A stretch of 64,000 bases of DNA from Stagonosporopsis chrysanthemi (lineage: Eukaryota; Ascomycota; Dothideomycetes; Pleosporales; Didymellaceae): assembly GCA_022560025.1 (NCBI GenBank), contig JAFISE010000131.1:1-64000 (forward strand), written 5' to 3'. The position numbers and the translations under genes are program-made. Under the pieces are notes generated by a model that made no database searches, had not been told where the DNA came from, and was given only the letters and a program-made list of their open reading frames with translations. This document shows, piece by piece, positions 33,401-44,164 of the stretch; position 1 is the stretch's first letter; each line of letters begins with the position of its first letter.

Positions 33401-35867
33401 GTGCTGCAACACGCACAGCTCCCTTGTCTGGCGGCTGGGGCATGGACATTCAAACATGCTTTGGTGGTGACAAGACATTGTCTCTTGATCAACCGTAATG
33501 TCAAAAGAACGTGAATTCTGAGACACACATGGCTCTATCCGCTGCAATGCAGCGTCCCATAGCGGCCGCAAGCAGGTTCCCATCTCGCAGCAAGCAGAGC
33601 CGCGTGCTATCACGGCGCATTCGCTTCCGCGTCCGCATGCCGCGCACGACATACGTGCATCTGGCCGTTTCTCCGGATAGACACCGCGCCTGCCATCTTG
33701 GAACAACTCAACTCAGATCATGTTCATAATTCCAGCTTTGCCTGATGAATTGCAACTCACTGCTGGATGTATCATTACAGACAGAATGTGTTCAACTCGA
33801 TCCGCGGTGTTGACGGGGGTCCCCTTCTCTTCGCTTGCCGTCCATGCGGCCTCAGTATCGAAAGACCAGCGCCCAGGCCAATGTAAAGATCTTCAGCGAC
33901 CCGTCTGCAACTGCGGAAAGCGGCCCTTCGCGGCCTCGCATGACATTAGACGATGGGGGCGGAGATGAATGATGGCACAGGCCCTCCCTTCCCGAAAGGA
34001 AGGTCCTTCATCCTGCAATAACTGATGCTGATGCTTTAGGCAAACAATGGTGGTTTTCGACGGTCGCCCTGCCCGCTAGTACATGTATTGATCTCAAAGC
34101 GACCACCACAACGGAACGGGTGGCTCATTATTGCCTTCCCCCCCTCGCACTAGAATGCGACTTGGCGCAACAACGGCGATCCAGCTACGGGAAACTCACT
34201 ACTGTTTCCGAACGTTGTTGGCCTCCCAATAGCGCCTGACTGCTCTCATTTCCGCTCGCCACACATCGACGACACACACGCCCATCGCTCTCGCTCTCGC
34301 AGCGCCATCGCGCGACGCAATGCAATAATTCCGACCCGCACAATTTCTACACCTGCACACGCCCGGGCCATGCTCCGTACCAAACATTGATTTTCCGCGC
34401 CATTGCCCACCCGCGCTAGACTGATCTTTTTCAAAGCCCAAGCGCTCCTGCTACTAACCGCTAACACGCGTCAACCGTGGTCCTCCGCACACACCACCAA
34501 CCGGCCCACCGTAACGCTGAGCTCCGACCGTGCGCGACTCGACTCCATCAGATCATGACGAAGGGGGCCGAGCGACGCGCCGGCGCAGCGACCAGCTCGC
34601 AAAGACCAGCCGCATACGAGCGATAACCACCGAGCAACAGGTAGGTGCGCGCATGCAAACGCCCGCGAGGCTGGCACGGCAGCAGCGCGAGTGCCGTCAC
34701 ATGGCTGGCAACGCACCGCAGCGAAGCGACATGGACGGCTGGTCATATCCGCGCTTTGACCGTTGCGGTATGAAAATCTCTGCAGCTGCGGGCCGAGCGG
34801 TGCCGCGTCTGGGCGATGCATGGCTTGCTGCGAACTACATGCGCTGCGATGCAAAGCGTTGGATGTGGGCCGAGGATATGAAGGATTGGGACGTAGGAGG
34901 AGCGTGCTGCGGGTAAGTGTGGTTGCGGTGGTGTTGTGAGTGTAGAATTCGTCGCTGTGGACTCGACCTGCGCGGTCTTGGAGTCGAGGGCCAATGTATA
35001 TGTGTGATCTGTTATGACTGCGGCTGTTGTACATGGAATACCTTGATTGAGGAAGCCGGCATGTGCCTCCCATAACGTCGTTCGGCGGTATGAGTGTGAT
35101 ACCTGTCAGCGTGGTTCCGACTACAGATCGACTGCCTGGTCAAAGTCACCACTCAGTCCCAACGAAGCATCCAGCACATCTCTATTCAACCCATCCAGAA
35201 GTACATCACGCACACACACATAGCGATCCTCCCGCCCCCCCCCCCCCCCCTTCTTTTTCCCAAACTCTCACCTGCTCCTCACAACACCAACAGCAAACCT
35301 CTCCCCAAAGCCCACAGCCCCATTGCAATCTCGACATCCCCTCAGCACCCCACAACCCGCAACCCCATATCCCCCACTTCCCCGTCCCTCTTCATACAGT
35401 CGACACCGCCACTACGCACCACTATCCCCGGGGCAGAGGCCAACCCAGACAGCGTGCGCGATCGAGTGCATGTACCCCTCAACTCAACTCAACTCAGCTC
35501 AACTCGGCTTGAGAGTCAAGAGTCGAGAGTCAACGTCCCCCGCGCTCTGCCGCGCCCAGAGCCGTTGGGCCGGTGGGTCGGCGGCAGACGGCGTCGTCTT
35601 CGTGGGTGCGTGGGTGTGCGTGCGTGCGTGGAGCGTGTACAGTAGCTTGAGTGGGTTTGGGACGAGGAGAGCGCGAGGGAGGAGAGCGCAAGGGGAAAGG
35701 AAGGGGGGGGGGGCGGTATTCACAGTACAGGACGGGACGGGATGGAGCGCTGATGCATCTCCTCTTATATATATATCTCTTTCGACCGCCTTCGCACGGC
35801 TTCGCCGCGTTGACTTGACTTGACTTGATTCAACTTAACTCAACTTATCCTCCTCTCATCTCCATGT

Positions 35868-35912
35868 CACCCTCTTCCTCACCCTCTTCCTCACCCTCTT
35901 CCTCACCCTCTT
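35868..35912. repeat. 12-bp tandem repeat, CCTCTTCCTCAC type
   Basis: Between three and four perfect pyrimidine-rich units on the plus strand, directly followed by more pyrimidine-rich sequence. Such CT-rich tracts are common in fungal promoters and leaders, but no downstream plus-strand gene was identified. Confidence 0.85.
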
Positions 35913-36300
35913 TCCGACTCAAACCCAGCACCTCCCCTGCTCGCCCCGTTCTCCTCCAGCGGACTCGGACTCTGCGTGGCCGTTCGGTCCCGCAATCGTG
36001 GGCATATTTTGGGCCCGCTACTTGAGCTGTGGGGTGCGGTCACCACGGTGGATGGGTGGATGGGGGAGGGGTTGCGTGGAAGCGGAGTATGGTGGGTTTG
36101 TAGAGGATGGTGAGTGGTTGGCGAGAGTGTAGTTTTGGTGCAGGTGTGTGGGGTTTTTGCACGCGCGCGGGTTGTAGCTGTGATTGGGAGGTGGGTTTTT
36201 TGAGTCTGATGCGCGGTGTATACGAGCTGGTTTGGTGGGTACGGGAGGGATCGAGGGGGTGGATGGGAGGTGGTGGATCTGTAGCGAGGCGTGTTGTGTG

Positions 36301-36654
36301 CTAGCTGGGCAGATGTGAGGGAGGGAGATGGACGGCTGTCGACCTTTGTGACACCTTTCGCCGTTGTCCAGCTGAGCGGAGATGCTTGGGGAGGGTCGTT
36401 CCGAACGTGATGAGGTCCAGCAATAGCTCTTTGAGAGTAAGATCATAATCAATGGACAGACTTTTGGGCTCGGAGATAGACCATGTGGCATTGTCCTGTT
36501 GATCTTGCGTCGAGTCTCCGCCAGTGCTTGGTGTGGCCATTGCTTTATAATCGACGCTGGCTTTGACAGCCTGGAGCAGAGCAAGCATTGCGGCGTGTTG
36601 ATGATCGCAATGCTGTGTTCCTTCAAAGTTCTTGGGGGTATTCTCCACGTCCAT
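36301..36654 (-). CDS. Small hypothetical protein (117 aa, tentative)
   Basis: An ATG-initiated minus-strand frame of 117 residues with balanced composition, including a predicted-helical segment around TLKELLLDLITFGTT and a basic C-terminus. No family is recognised, and there is no signal peptide or membrane span. It could be a genuine orphan gene or an exon of one; the opposite-strand frames here are Gly/Trp-rich and less protein-like. Confidence 0.35.
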   Translation of the reverse strand: MDVENTPKNFEGTQHCDHQHAAMLALLQAVKASVDYKAMATPSTGGDSTQDQQDNATWSISEPKSLSIDYDLTLKELLLDLITFGTTLPKHLRSAGQRRKVSQRSTAVHLPPSHLPS

Positions 36655-37490
36655 ATGAAGTACCTTTAATGAGTGTTCTTTAGCTTATCTCAACGATGTA
36701 GAGAGTAGAACAAAAACAGACAAACCGCCACACTCAACTAATTAGTCTCACAGAACCCTAGAACTGGTGCCTTTAATCACCTGCGATAGAGTCTACTGGA
36801 AATTTATATACTACACAAGGACTTCCGAGTTAGCTATTTATAGTAGCCCTCCCCACCATGACTCGCGTGAAGCAGCATTGTAGACTACCTGAACCGACAC
36901 TGGCGGAGCACTTCACTCGAGATCCTGGTACAATTTTGCATTCGTGATATCTGAGAGTGCTGATAACTTTGTCCCAAACATGGCCAGTTCTTGGGTGCTA
37001 AAAAGAAGCGATAGAGGTCTGGTACGAACAGTACGTCGCAGATGACCAGTTACAATGCCTTACGGAAGAGACGATGAATCGAGAGGATTGGGAGCGATGG
37101 TCGTAGTAGGCGCAACTTCGCCTTTCATCAAGGGGTCCTGCTCAGGGGAAAGGTCGCACGTATTGTTCTCGTGCGATGAGGGTGGGGAAGATAATCCGCG
37201 TACGATTTCTGGCACTCATGACAACGATGAAATTCTATCAGAAAATGTCGGCCTTTGGATTTATTTTGCGACACTATCCGGACAACGAAAGGCGATGTTT
37301 TCCTGAGTCGATAGACGTCGCAGAAGGCATGAAGTCGCCACGACCTAATTGGCGGTGAGCGAGGCCCCGCACTAATTCTAACCGCAAGCGCGCCGCATCC
37401 CAACTTCCTCACTTCAATTCTCGCATACTCACCCCTGCAATTCTTGCCTTACCGACCTACAACCGTTGAAAAGCATTCAAAAAAGACAAG
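36655..37490. other. Intergenic upstream of the coactosin gene
   Basis: No gene recognised. It should contain the coactosin promoter and leader; the sequence just before the start codon (CAAAAAAGACAAGATG) is A-rich with A at -3, typical of a well-translated fungal gene. Confidence 0.5.
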
Positions 37491-38095
37491 ATGCCAGCAC
37501 CCGGTGACATTCTCTCGGATCCGGACATCAGCAAGGCCTACGAGGACGTCAGGAGCGACAAATCGGAGACCACGTGGCTCGTACTCAAGTATGAATCCGC
37601 AACAAAGGACAACCTGAAGCTGGCCGCTAGCGGGACTGGCGATATTGCTGAAATGGTTGAGACCTTTGGTGATGATGAGGCGGCGTACGGATACGTGCGA
37701 ATGAAGTTGGGCAACGATGAGTACTCGGAACGGGTCAAATTCGCATTTGTCGTGTGGGCAGGTAAGTATTTTGGTGTGTGTGTATCGATTTGAATGGCTT
37801 TTTAGAAGAGTTACGCTTATTAGGATGGAATCTGTGAATAATGGACGCTAATGAAACCGCAGGTCCTAACACCAAGATCATGCGCAAGGCCAAGATGAGC
37901 TTTCAGAGTGGGCAAGTCAAGCAGGTCATTCGAACATACGCGGTAGAGATCCAGACAAGCGACAAGAGGGAACTGGAAGCCGATGCTGTCACTATGAAAC
38001 TTCGAAAGGCCATGGGCGCTAATTGTAAGAGATCCGAGCTCGAACCCTGGATGGCTACTGATCAAGCAGATGACCGACAAGGCACAAACTACTAA
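37491..38095 (+). CDS. Coactosin-like actin-binding protein (ADF-homology domain)
   Basis: Two exons, 37491-37761 and 37863-38095, separated by a 101-nt intron (GTAAGT..CGCAG), code 167 residues. Nearly the whole protein is one ADF-homology domain: the start SDPDISKAYEDVRSDKSETTWLVLKYE, YGYVRMKLGNDE, the core strand VKFAFVVWAGPNTKIMRKAKMS and the helix region QVIRTYAVEI. Coactosin binds F-actin and opposes capping without depolymerising filaments; it acts in the cortical cytoplasm and is known from Aspergillus and other fungi. The C-terminus is slightly longer than in animal coactosins (about 142 residues). Confidence 0.93.
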
Positions 38096-38405
38096 GCCCA
38101 AAGTTTTATTCTGGTTTCGCCTCACAGTACCACGGTGTAGGGCCGGTCAGAAAGGCGAAGACTGGAATTTGGTAACTACCCAAAGCCAAGAGTACAAGTT
38201 GGAAGAAGGCTTTTCGGGCCTACAGTCAACCTGAAGCCAACGCTCATCCTGGTTTATGCCGGATTGATTTCAAACGCCAGCAACAGGGAAGCAAATTTAG
38301 ACATAATAACTACTCCGTAAGGACTATCAAAAGCTCAAAAATGCAGTCTACCCCTGGTGACTAACCCTTTCTTTGAGTTCCGCCTCCTAGCATCGCTCTG
38401 GGATT
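38096..38405. other. Short intergenic between convergent genes
   Basis: About 310 bases holding the 3' ends of the coactosin gene (plus) and the membrane-protein gene (minus). No other feature seen. Confidence 0.5.
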
Positions 38406-39416
38406 TTATGTGTCCGCAGGACTGCCGTCTTGCTTCTCAGGATCGGCCTTCTCGACAGCCATCTCGCCAGATGCAAGCTCCTTCAGCTTCTGCTTGTGCT
38501 TCCGGGCCAGGGAGAGCATAATCCATGAGCTGTAACCCTGAGCACACATGGACACGACATGACAGGATGGTGCGGCTATCTTAATGGACAGCGACCAACC
38601 CTGTATGTCGATACCTTACAGAAAAAAAGCGACAATAGTCTCACCGACAACACCAAGTACGGTAAGGATCACAGCCGCCCAGCAGAAATGCATATTCATG
38701 CGATGTTTTCCAGGCCATGCAATGAGGGTGATCATGACCTGGCGAGGCCACAAACCAGCCAAGATGTCGAAGACACCTGGATTGATGCTCAGACAAGAAA
38801 ATCTGGAGTCTTTTGGAAGGAGAACGTAACGTAAGTCATTATCAGGACGGTATACGCCTGTGTGCTCGTCTCAACTTCCCAGTGCACATTCCGAGCGACC
38901 ATAACGGAGGCAACGATAACCGCACCAACGTGATGCAACACACTGACCCACCGCACGTCGGAGCTGACATACAGCAGCTCGTGCAGATACATACTGATGA
39001 AGATGGATGTTGCAACAACCGTTAAGTCACCCATTGTCGTTACCCCGCCAGCTAAGAAGGGAGTGTTGAATTGCGCGTGCCCGGTGACGATAGTCAAATA
39101 CGGGTACAGGGCGAGCACGATTTCGAGAACCTTGGCGGATATCAAGATATGGTGGTTGATGAAGCGGCACTTTTGGCTAGCAGTAAGCCACTTGACGATG
39201 TCCGGATATATTACCTTGGGGAACAGGTAGTCCGAGAAGAGGCGTGTAACGATGAAGAAAACAAGGAGCGTCTGGGCAAGTTGGCTTCAAGTGGACCGGA
39301 GACTCATGATAACATCAACTTACGATTGTTGAGAGGAGAAAACCATGGTGAGAGTAGGCGGTCACCAGTCCCTCATTCAGCTGTTGAATCGCATGAGGGC
39401 CCAGGGAGCGCTTCAT
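38406..39416 (-). CDS. Multi-pass membrane protein, TLC/TRAM-like fungal family
   Basis: Minus-strand exons: exon 1 from ATG 39416 (MKRSLGPHAIQQL..HHGFLLSTI) to a GTAAGT donor near 39323; exon 2 from about 39270 to about 38828 (TLLVFFIVTRLFSDYLFPKV ... AYTVLIMTY); exon 3 from about 38768 (VFDILAGLWPRQVMITLIAWPGKHRM ... GETIVAFF); and a terminal basic segment GYSSWIMLSLARKHKQKLK ending at TAA 38408-38406. At least six hydrophobic spans are visible, with an intramembrane block ISMYLHELLYV then SVLHHVGAVIVASVMVA that resembles TLC/TMEM56-type proteins of fungi. The tail is cytoplasmic-like (Lys, Glu rich). The last junction is unsettled: the obvious GTAAGG donor and TGTGCTCAG acceptor do not keep the frame. 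Function unknown, probably endoplasmic reticulum or plasma membrane. Confidence 0.7.
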
Positions 39417-39840
39417 AGTAATTTCGATGTCGTGGGCAAACTATGTAATTATGGCACAGTCCTATGGGAACGACCACATCTTCATAGGATTCATTCCTGT
39501 CTATGTGTATAGAGACCAAACCACGAAGCGGGATCAACAAGGGAGATTGAATGGAACGTGTCTGATTCTATCTTTCTCGCGAAGTTAGGTGAAGGAAGAC
39601 GTGCACAAATTGCCAAGAAACCCTTGTGTCGCAGTATTTGAACTCCAAGTTGGCGAAAATTGATTAGGTTAATCCAAGTGCTCATGTGCACGCTTGCGAG
39701 GTCCCGTTCCCGCCTTTGGCAGTAGTGTTGTAATTAGATATCTTCGCCTTTAATTTTGTATTGCTCCCACGGGTCATTTTCGCCGCCGAATGTGATCATG
39801 TCTGATACCAAGACTGTTGACGAGAGACCGACCTCCCACT
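39417..39840. other. Intergenic
   Basis: Promoter side of the membrane-protein gene and 3' side of the F-box-like gene; no other feature recognised. Confidence 0.45.
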
Positions 39841-40737
39841 TCAGCTTAGCTCAAGTTTCATCAGATCACCCTGCTCGTCTTTGTCCATCAGACCAAAAGA
39901 TCGGACTTTATCGAACCTGGATACTGTATCTGCCCAAATCTGGACCAGGAAGTCAACAACACGACAGCATCCCATCAGACAGTAGTTGTGTCTGAAATCG
40001 AATTCTATCGTTGAGATCGTCGACATGTCTTGCAAGCTCTCTATCAGATTCTTGATAGCACCAAGGGTAAACTCGGCAGAGTGTTCATGCAGCATGTTCA
40101 TCCGTTCTTCTATGCTCCTTTGACCAAAGGATCCTGGACGTGCACGCTCTTCTTCACCCCAGATAAGGGAAGGAAAACCCCTGTCAACAGATGATGCAGC
40201 ACGAGCATCCATCTCAACACTGGCGTGTTTGATCACTTTCAAGGCCCGTTCGGAAAACAGCTTTCGGGATGCCGCTCTGCTACATGGATTGAACGGGTGA
40301 TACATGTAGTACTCAAAAAGAAGCATGAACTGGTTTCTGCTAAGGTAGATGTGTTCGGCTTCCTTATGCACAGCTTTTGAAACTCTTAAGACGGATAGAT
40401 CTAGACGCTAGAATAGATAGATCTCTCGGGCACGAGTTTGGTTGTAGGTCAGCATCCCATCTGCTTTGAAGAAGACCTTGCCCACGACGACCAAGTCTTC
40501 GTAAATCTGGCAGCGAAGCTCAAGCGTCAAATGCGTGAATCGGAACCCCGTGGCTGGTGATGATGAGCTTATCGTAGATGTCTTTGTGTTTGTCGAAGTA
40601 GTCGAAGGTGTACCATCCCTGAAGGTAGTAACAGTGGCGGTGATGACAGTGGTGATTGTTGTCGTGACTGTAGTCGTCGCGATAACTGCGGCAAGACCAG
40701 CGACCGTGACGGTGCTGACACCGTCCACATTGCTCAT
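39841..40737 (-). pseudogene. F-box/2EXR-like hypothetical protein with one in-frame TAG
   Basis: The minus-strand frame from ATG 40737 to the stop at 39841 codes about 298 residues but is cut by TAG at 40410-40408. Upstream it reads a Thr/Ser-rich head and a motif close to the F-box-like opening of many fungal orphan proteins (THLTLELRCQIYEDLVVVGKVFF); downstream it goes on in the same frame with RLDLSVLRVSKAVHKEAEHIYLS, the usual next block of that family, so the two halves are one gene. The role in the family is presumed protein-protein interaction. The stop may be a true nonsense change or an error; the region between the head and the motif may contain an intron I did not resolve. Confidence 0.6.
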
Positions 40738-41237
40738 GCTTGCTGCCAGCACTGCGACAATTAGCAGACCCTTGAAAATGAATAGATGTTGCACTCGCCT
40801 TGCGTCGAGAATACTGGGATTGTAGAAACGAGCCAGCCAGGTTTCGAGGTGAGATGGAAGTGCCTGTCCAAACGGACATATAACAACAGCAAGCGCAGTA
40901 ATGTTATCACACGACTCACAACCAGGCGCTCCGAACTGATTGCTTCGACAATCCAACGACTGCTCAAGATCTAATATTCTTAGTCTTTTGCTGGGACATC
41001 GTGCTGGCCTTTTGGTAGGATTGATGACATGGCAAAAGCGAATGCTTCTTGGCTTGCAAAGGATCATGCCTGGAAGGCTGCACCATGGCTCTCATGTTCA
41101 CTGACGACTGCAATAAGGGCGAGAATAGCCGAACTGGAACATTGCGCTGAGCACCGTAATACTCACAAAGATTCGTTAATGCATGCATTGCCCACACCAA
41201 ACGCCCAACGTGCCAAGATACAGTTACATCGTGGATC
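40738..41237. other. Intergenic between the F-box-like gene and RAD3
   Basis: No separate gene recognised; it should hold the promoter of the F-box-like gene and the RAD3 3' untranslated region. Confidence 0.45.
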
Positions 41238-43890
41238 TTACAAATCGGCCATTGCCTCATCCATATCCTTCCCACCGAACTCATCCTCCTTTATCCCCTC
41301 ACCAAACTCGTCGTCCTCGTCCATGTGCTCAATCGCAGCACGGCCTTCGAGAGCCCGCAGGGCAGTGTAGTCTGTACCGCTGATACCCAGTTCACCCTTT
41401 TTCTTCTGATGCGCTGCCAGCTCCTCGGGTCCCCAGCTTGAGTAACCCTCTGCTTGCTGCCTGCTCAGTGGCACGCTCATGTCACGCAAGAACTGCTTAG
41501 CGGTGCCTACAGCCTGATCAACGCTCAGCTTCGTGCTCTTCTGGTCGAGACCCTGCTGTATCCACTTCGGTAGCTGTGTGATCTTCTTGTTAAACCGCTT
41601 GTCTGCCAGCACCATGATACCATAGTCGTCCTTGCCACGGATGACACGGCCCAAACATTGCGCAGCGTGTCGCATGGCGTCGAAGGAGAGGAAGTCTTGC
41701 TCCTTGATGCGGTATGTCTCACGAAGGAACTCAAGACGTGCTTTCAAGATACGGGACTCGGTGTACTGGAAGGGAACACCCATGCACAGTACAGTGCGTC
41801 CGTAGTGGTGATCGAAATCGATGCCTTCGGAGACCTTGCCACGTGCGACGCAGAGTAGTACCGCACCGCGACCGTTGTTGCATGCTGTTCGGAAGGTCTC
41901 GAGCGCGAGCGCCGTCTCTTGAGCGTCAGGCGTTTCGACGAGAATGAGTTTATATTTCCACACGGTGTCGAGAATCTCCATACCCTGCCAGGCGGAGATG
42001 ATGTGCTCCATGTAGAGGTAGGATGGGAAGAAGACAACAACGCCGTCGGGGGTGAGTTTGCAGAACTCGATGAGCAGATTGCCGAAATTGCGTTGCACTT
42101 GGATGTCTCCGCGGTGCTCGAAGCCGGACGTAATCTGGTTCTGGTCGCTACCACGATCAACGATCATGGGTAGGAAGGACTTGCGTGTGAGCGTCATGGT
42201 GAACGACTCTTGCACAACCGTGTTGAAGTTGAGCATTCGAGGGTACATATCCAGTGGGGACATTGTTCCCGATGTGACGATAACGGAATAAAAGCGCTCA
42301 AAGACGGGCTTGATGGCGATGGCAGCATCAAGACAAGTAAGATGAAGAACAGGGTTCGGGACTTGGGCTGTCGCTGACTCGAAGGGTTCAATAATGAGCA
42401 AGAAGCCAGTCTCATATGTTGCGATGAGAGTTGCAAAAGTTGCAACATCTTGAAGTGGTTGGTAATCTTCAATGTTGGTAAGTTCGAGTGTGCGTACAAG
42501 CGATGTCAAGCGCTCGGCACAGAAGCGCAGCGGCTTCCTTTCGATGAAGGAGGCGTTTTTGAGGGACTCTAAGAACGAGGGAGGTGTTTCGGAGATAACT
42601 TGCACGACGCGCATCCGAATCTTGAGATACTCAATGAAGCGTTTGAGGAAAGCAACAAAGTGCTCGGCACGCCGAATGTTACCTGGTACTGCTTCGGTAA
42701 GAAGGTCATCGGGCAGTGCTGGATTGGCCATGAAGGCATCTTCCGTACGAGCTTCCTCTGCTGTACGCAATCCCTCTACTAGCTTAGCGTATTCGCTCTG
42801 TAGCTTCTCGGCATCGGTAGTCTTCATCTCGGTGATCTTTCTATCCAGGTTATTTACTCCTTTGGTCGCTTTGCGCAATACGTCCTCAGTCAAATCGATA
42901 CTCAGTGACTCGATGCAAACGTTGTCGATGTTATGAGCTTCGTCGAATACGACGATGCAATCTTTCGACAGCTCCTTTGAGACGCGATCTGCGATCTTTG
43001 GATCCAGCAGGTAGTGATACGAGTAGATGATGACGTTACAGTAAGGCATCATTCGACGTGCTGTGAAATAGGGACATTGCTTTTGCTGCTCGCCGTACTT
43101 GAGTAGTCCATCGAATGTGAAGACACCCGGAGGGATTAGATTGTGTGGTTCGAGAAGGTCAAGATTCTCGTGGTACACGCAAAGTTCGACGTCTTCCCCA
43201 CGCTCCTTCTTCTCTTTCACGAAACCAGCTGTAAGACTGCGGCACCGAGCATCAACAACGTTGCCACTCTTTTCTCGTTTGACGCTTGGGTGCAGACAGA
43301 GATTCTTTCGACTCGTAAGGCCCAGCCCACGGAACTCCTCTTCGTGACCTAGCTCCTGTGTGCGGTATTTCATCAAAGCCTTCAGCTCAGCCAAGGCCTT
43401 TTCAATTTCCGACATAGTCCGAGAGCAGTAAATAAGCTTTCGCTTTTCCGGGTAGAATTGCTGGTATGCAATGATAAGGGAGAGCAAAGACACAGTTTTA
43501 CCTGTGCCTGAAGGCATCTCCAGAACGCAGTGCCCGCCCTGGTCCAGAGTGCGCTTAAGATCGCACATGTAGGCATATTGCTCTGGATAGACCCGCGGAT
43601 ACGGGAAGAGCACCGGGAGATTACTGTCACAAAGATCAGTACAACGAAAGATAGAAGATATTGAGATATGCCAGAGTGATGACCGGAAGGAGTAGAGTGC
43701 ACAAGATCGTTGTACACAATAGAGACACACAAACATAGAAAAAATGTAAAGGTAGTTTTGACAGTTGGATGCCTACGATTGGCAGGAAGCAGTTGAACAA
43801 AGCAGTCGAATCGTCGCAAACACTTCGAGGAGTCACAAATCACACTTGGGGGAGATCAATAGGCAGCACTCACTCTATAAAGAACTTCAT
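41238..43890 (-). CDS. RAD3: RAD3/XPD DNA helicase, TFIIH subunit
   Basis: Exon 1 is 43890-43874 (17 nt, MKFFI plus two bases), then a 250-nt intron (GTGAGT..ACAG) and exon 2 43623-41238, total 800 residues. RAD3 is the 5'-3' helicase of TFIIH, needed for nucleotide excision repair and transcription initiation. Visible: Walker A MPSGTGKT with Lys48, the same position as in yeast Rad3; four Fe-S cysteines in KNLCLHP, DARCRSL, ELCVYHE and KQCPYF; DEAH box VVFDEAHN; motif VLLCVARGKVSEGIDFDHHYGR; and QCLGRVIRGKDDYGIMVLAD. The C-terminus is acidic (EHMDEDDEFGEG). The tiny first exon restores the conserved start MKFFIDNLPVLFPYPRVYPEQ, so annotations starting inside exon 2 would be truncated. Confidence 0.97.
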
Positions 43891-44164
43891 GTTGACGACC
43901 GCCCGCGCGGAAGCTGTCGTGGCGATAGAGTCGGTCGTGAGAGACGAAGCGCGTTGCTCAGGATGTCAAAACGCGCCATCCATGTTCGTCACTAGCGCAG
44001 GCGGACCCACTCCCGCCCTTCAGCAATCGTCATCGTTTGGCGGGCACGTTGCACACAAACTTCGTCTTTCGATACTCGACAATACACTGCTGTTGCTTGC
44101 CGTGCGTGCTGGCGTCGCTCCTTCCTTTTCTTTTTCTGTTCATATTTATTATACCGCACACAGC
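43891..44164. promoter_or_regulatory. Bidirectional promoter, RAD3 / LTN1
   Basis: Only 274 bases separate the two divergent start codons, so both core promoters and leaders lie here. A CT-rich tract with TTCCTTTTCTTTTTC near 44126-44140 sits just upstream of the LTN1 start. No classical TATA box is evident. Confidence 0.7.

Larger units (their letters stand above)
27681..36300. other. 8.6-kb region without a convincing gene, upstream of stuA
   Basis: Neither strand shows a recognisable protein family. The many open frames of 60-280 codons are Arg/Ser/Pro-rich and overlap on both strands, as expected by chance in GC-rich DNA. The stretch next to stuA is probably its promoter and long 5' leader. 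Simple repeats are dense: GGACT units near 28044-28068, CTG/GGT-rich sequence near 29050-29160, CCTGC then CCTGT pentamers near 29306-29355, CTGGCT hexamers near 30428-30468, a C run near 35229-35250, CAACT units near 35477-35510, a G run near 35703-35713, and CCTCTTCCTCAC units near 35868-35912. A long non-coding RNA or an unannotated fast-evolving gene cannot be excluded. Confidence 0.55.

Noticed and set aside
34471..35073. Minus-strand 200-codon frame
   Set aside because: Arg/Ser-rich with no recognisable motif; the opposite strand is equally open.
12533..40410. TAG reassigned as a sense codon in this organism
   Set aside because: TAG is the natural terminator of the antizyme, FKBP and fimbrin genes in this window.
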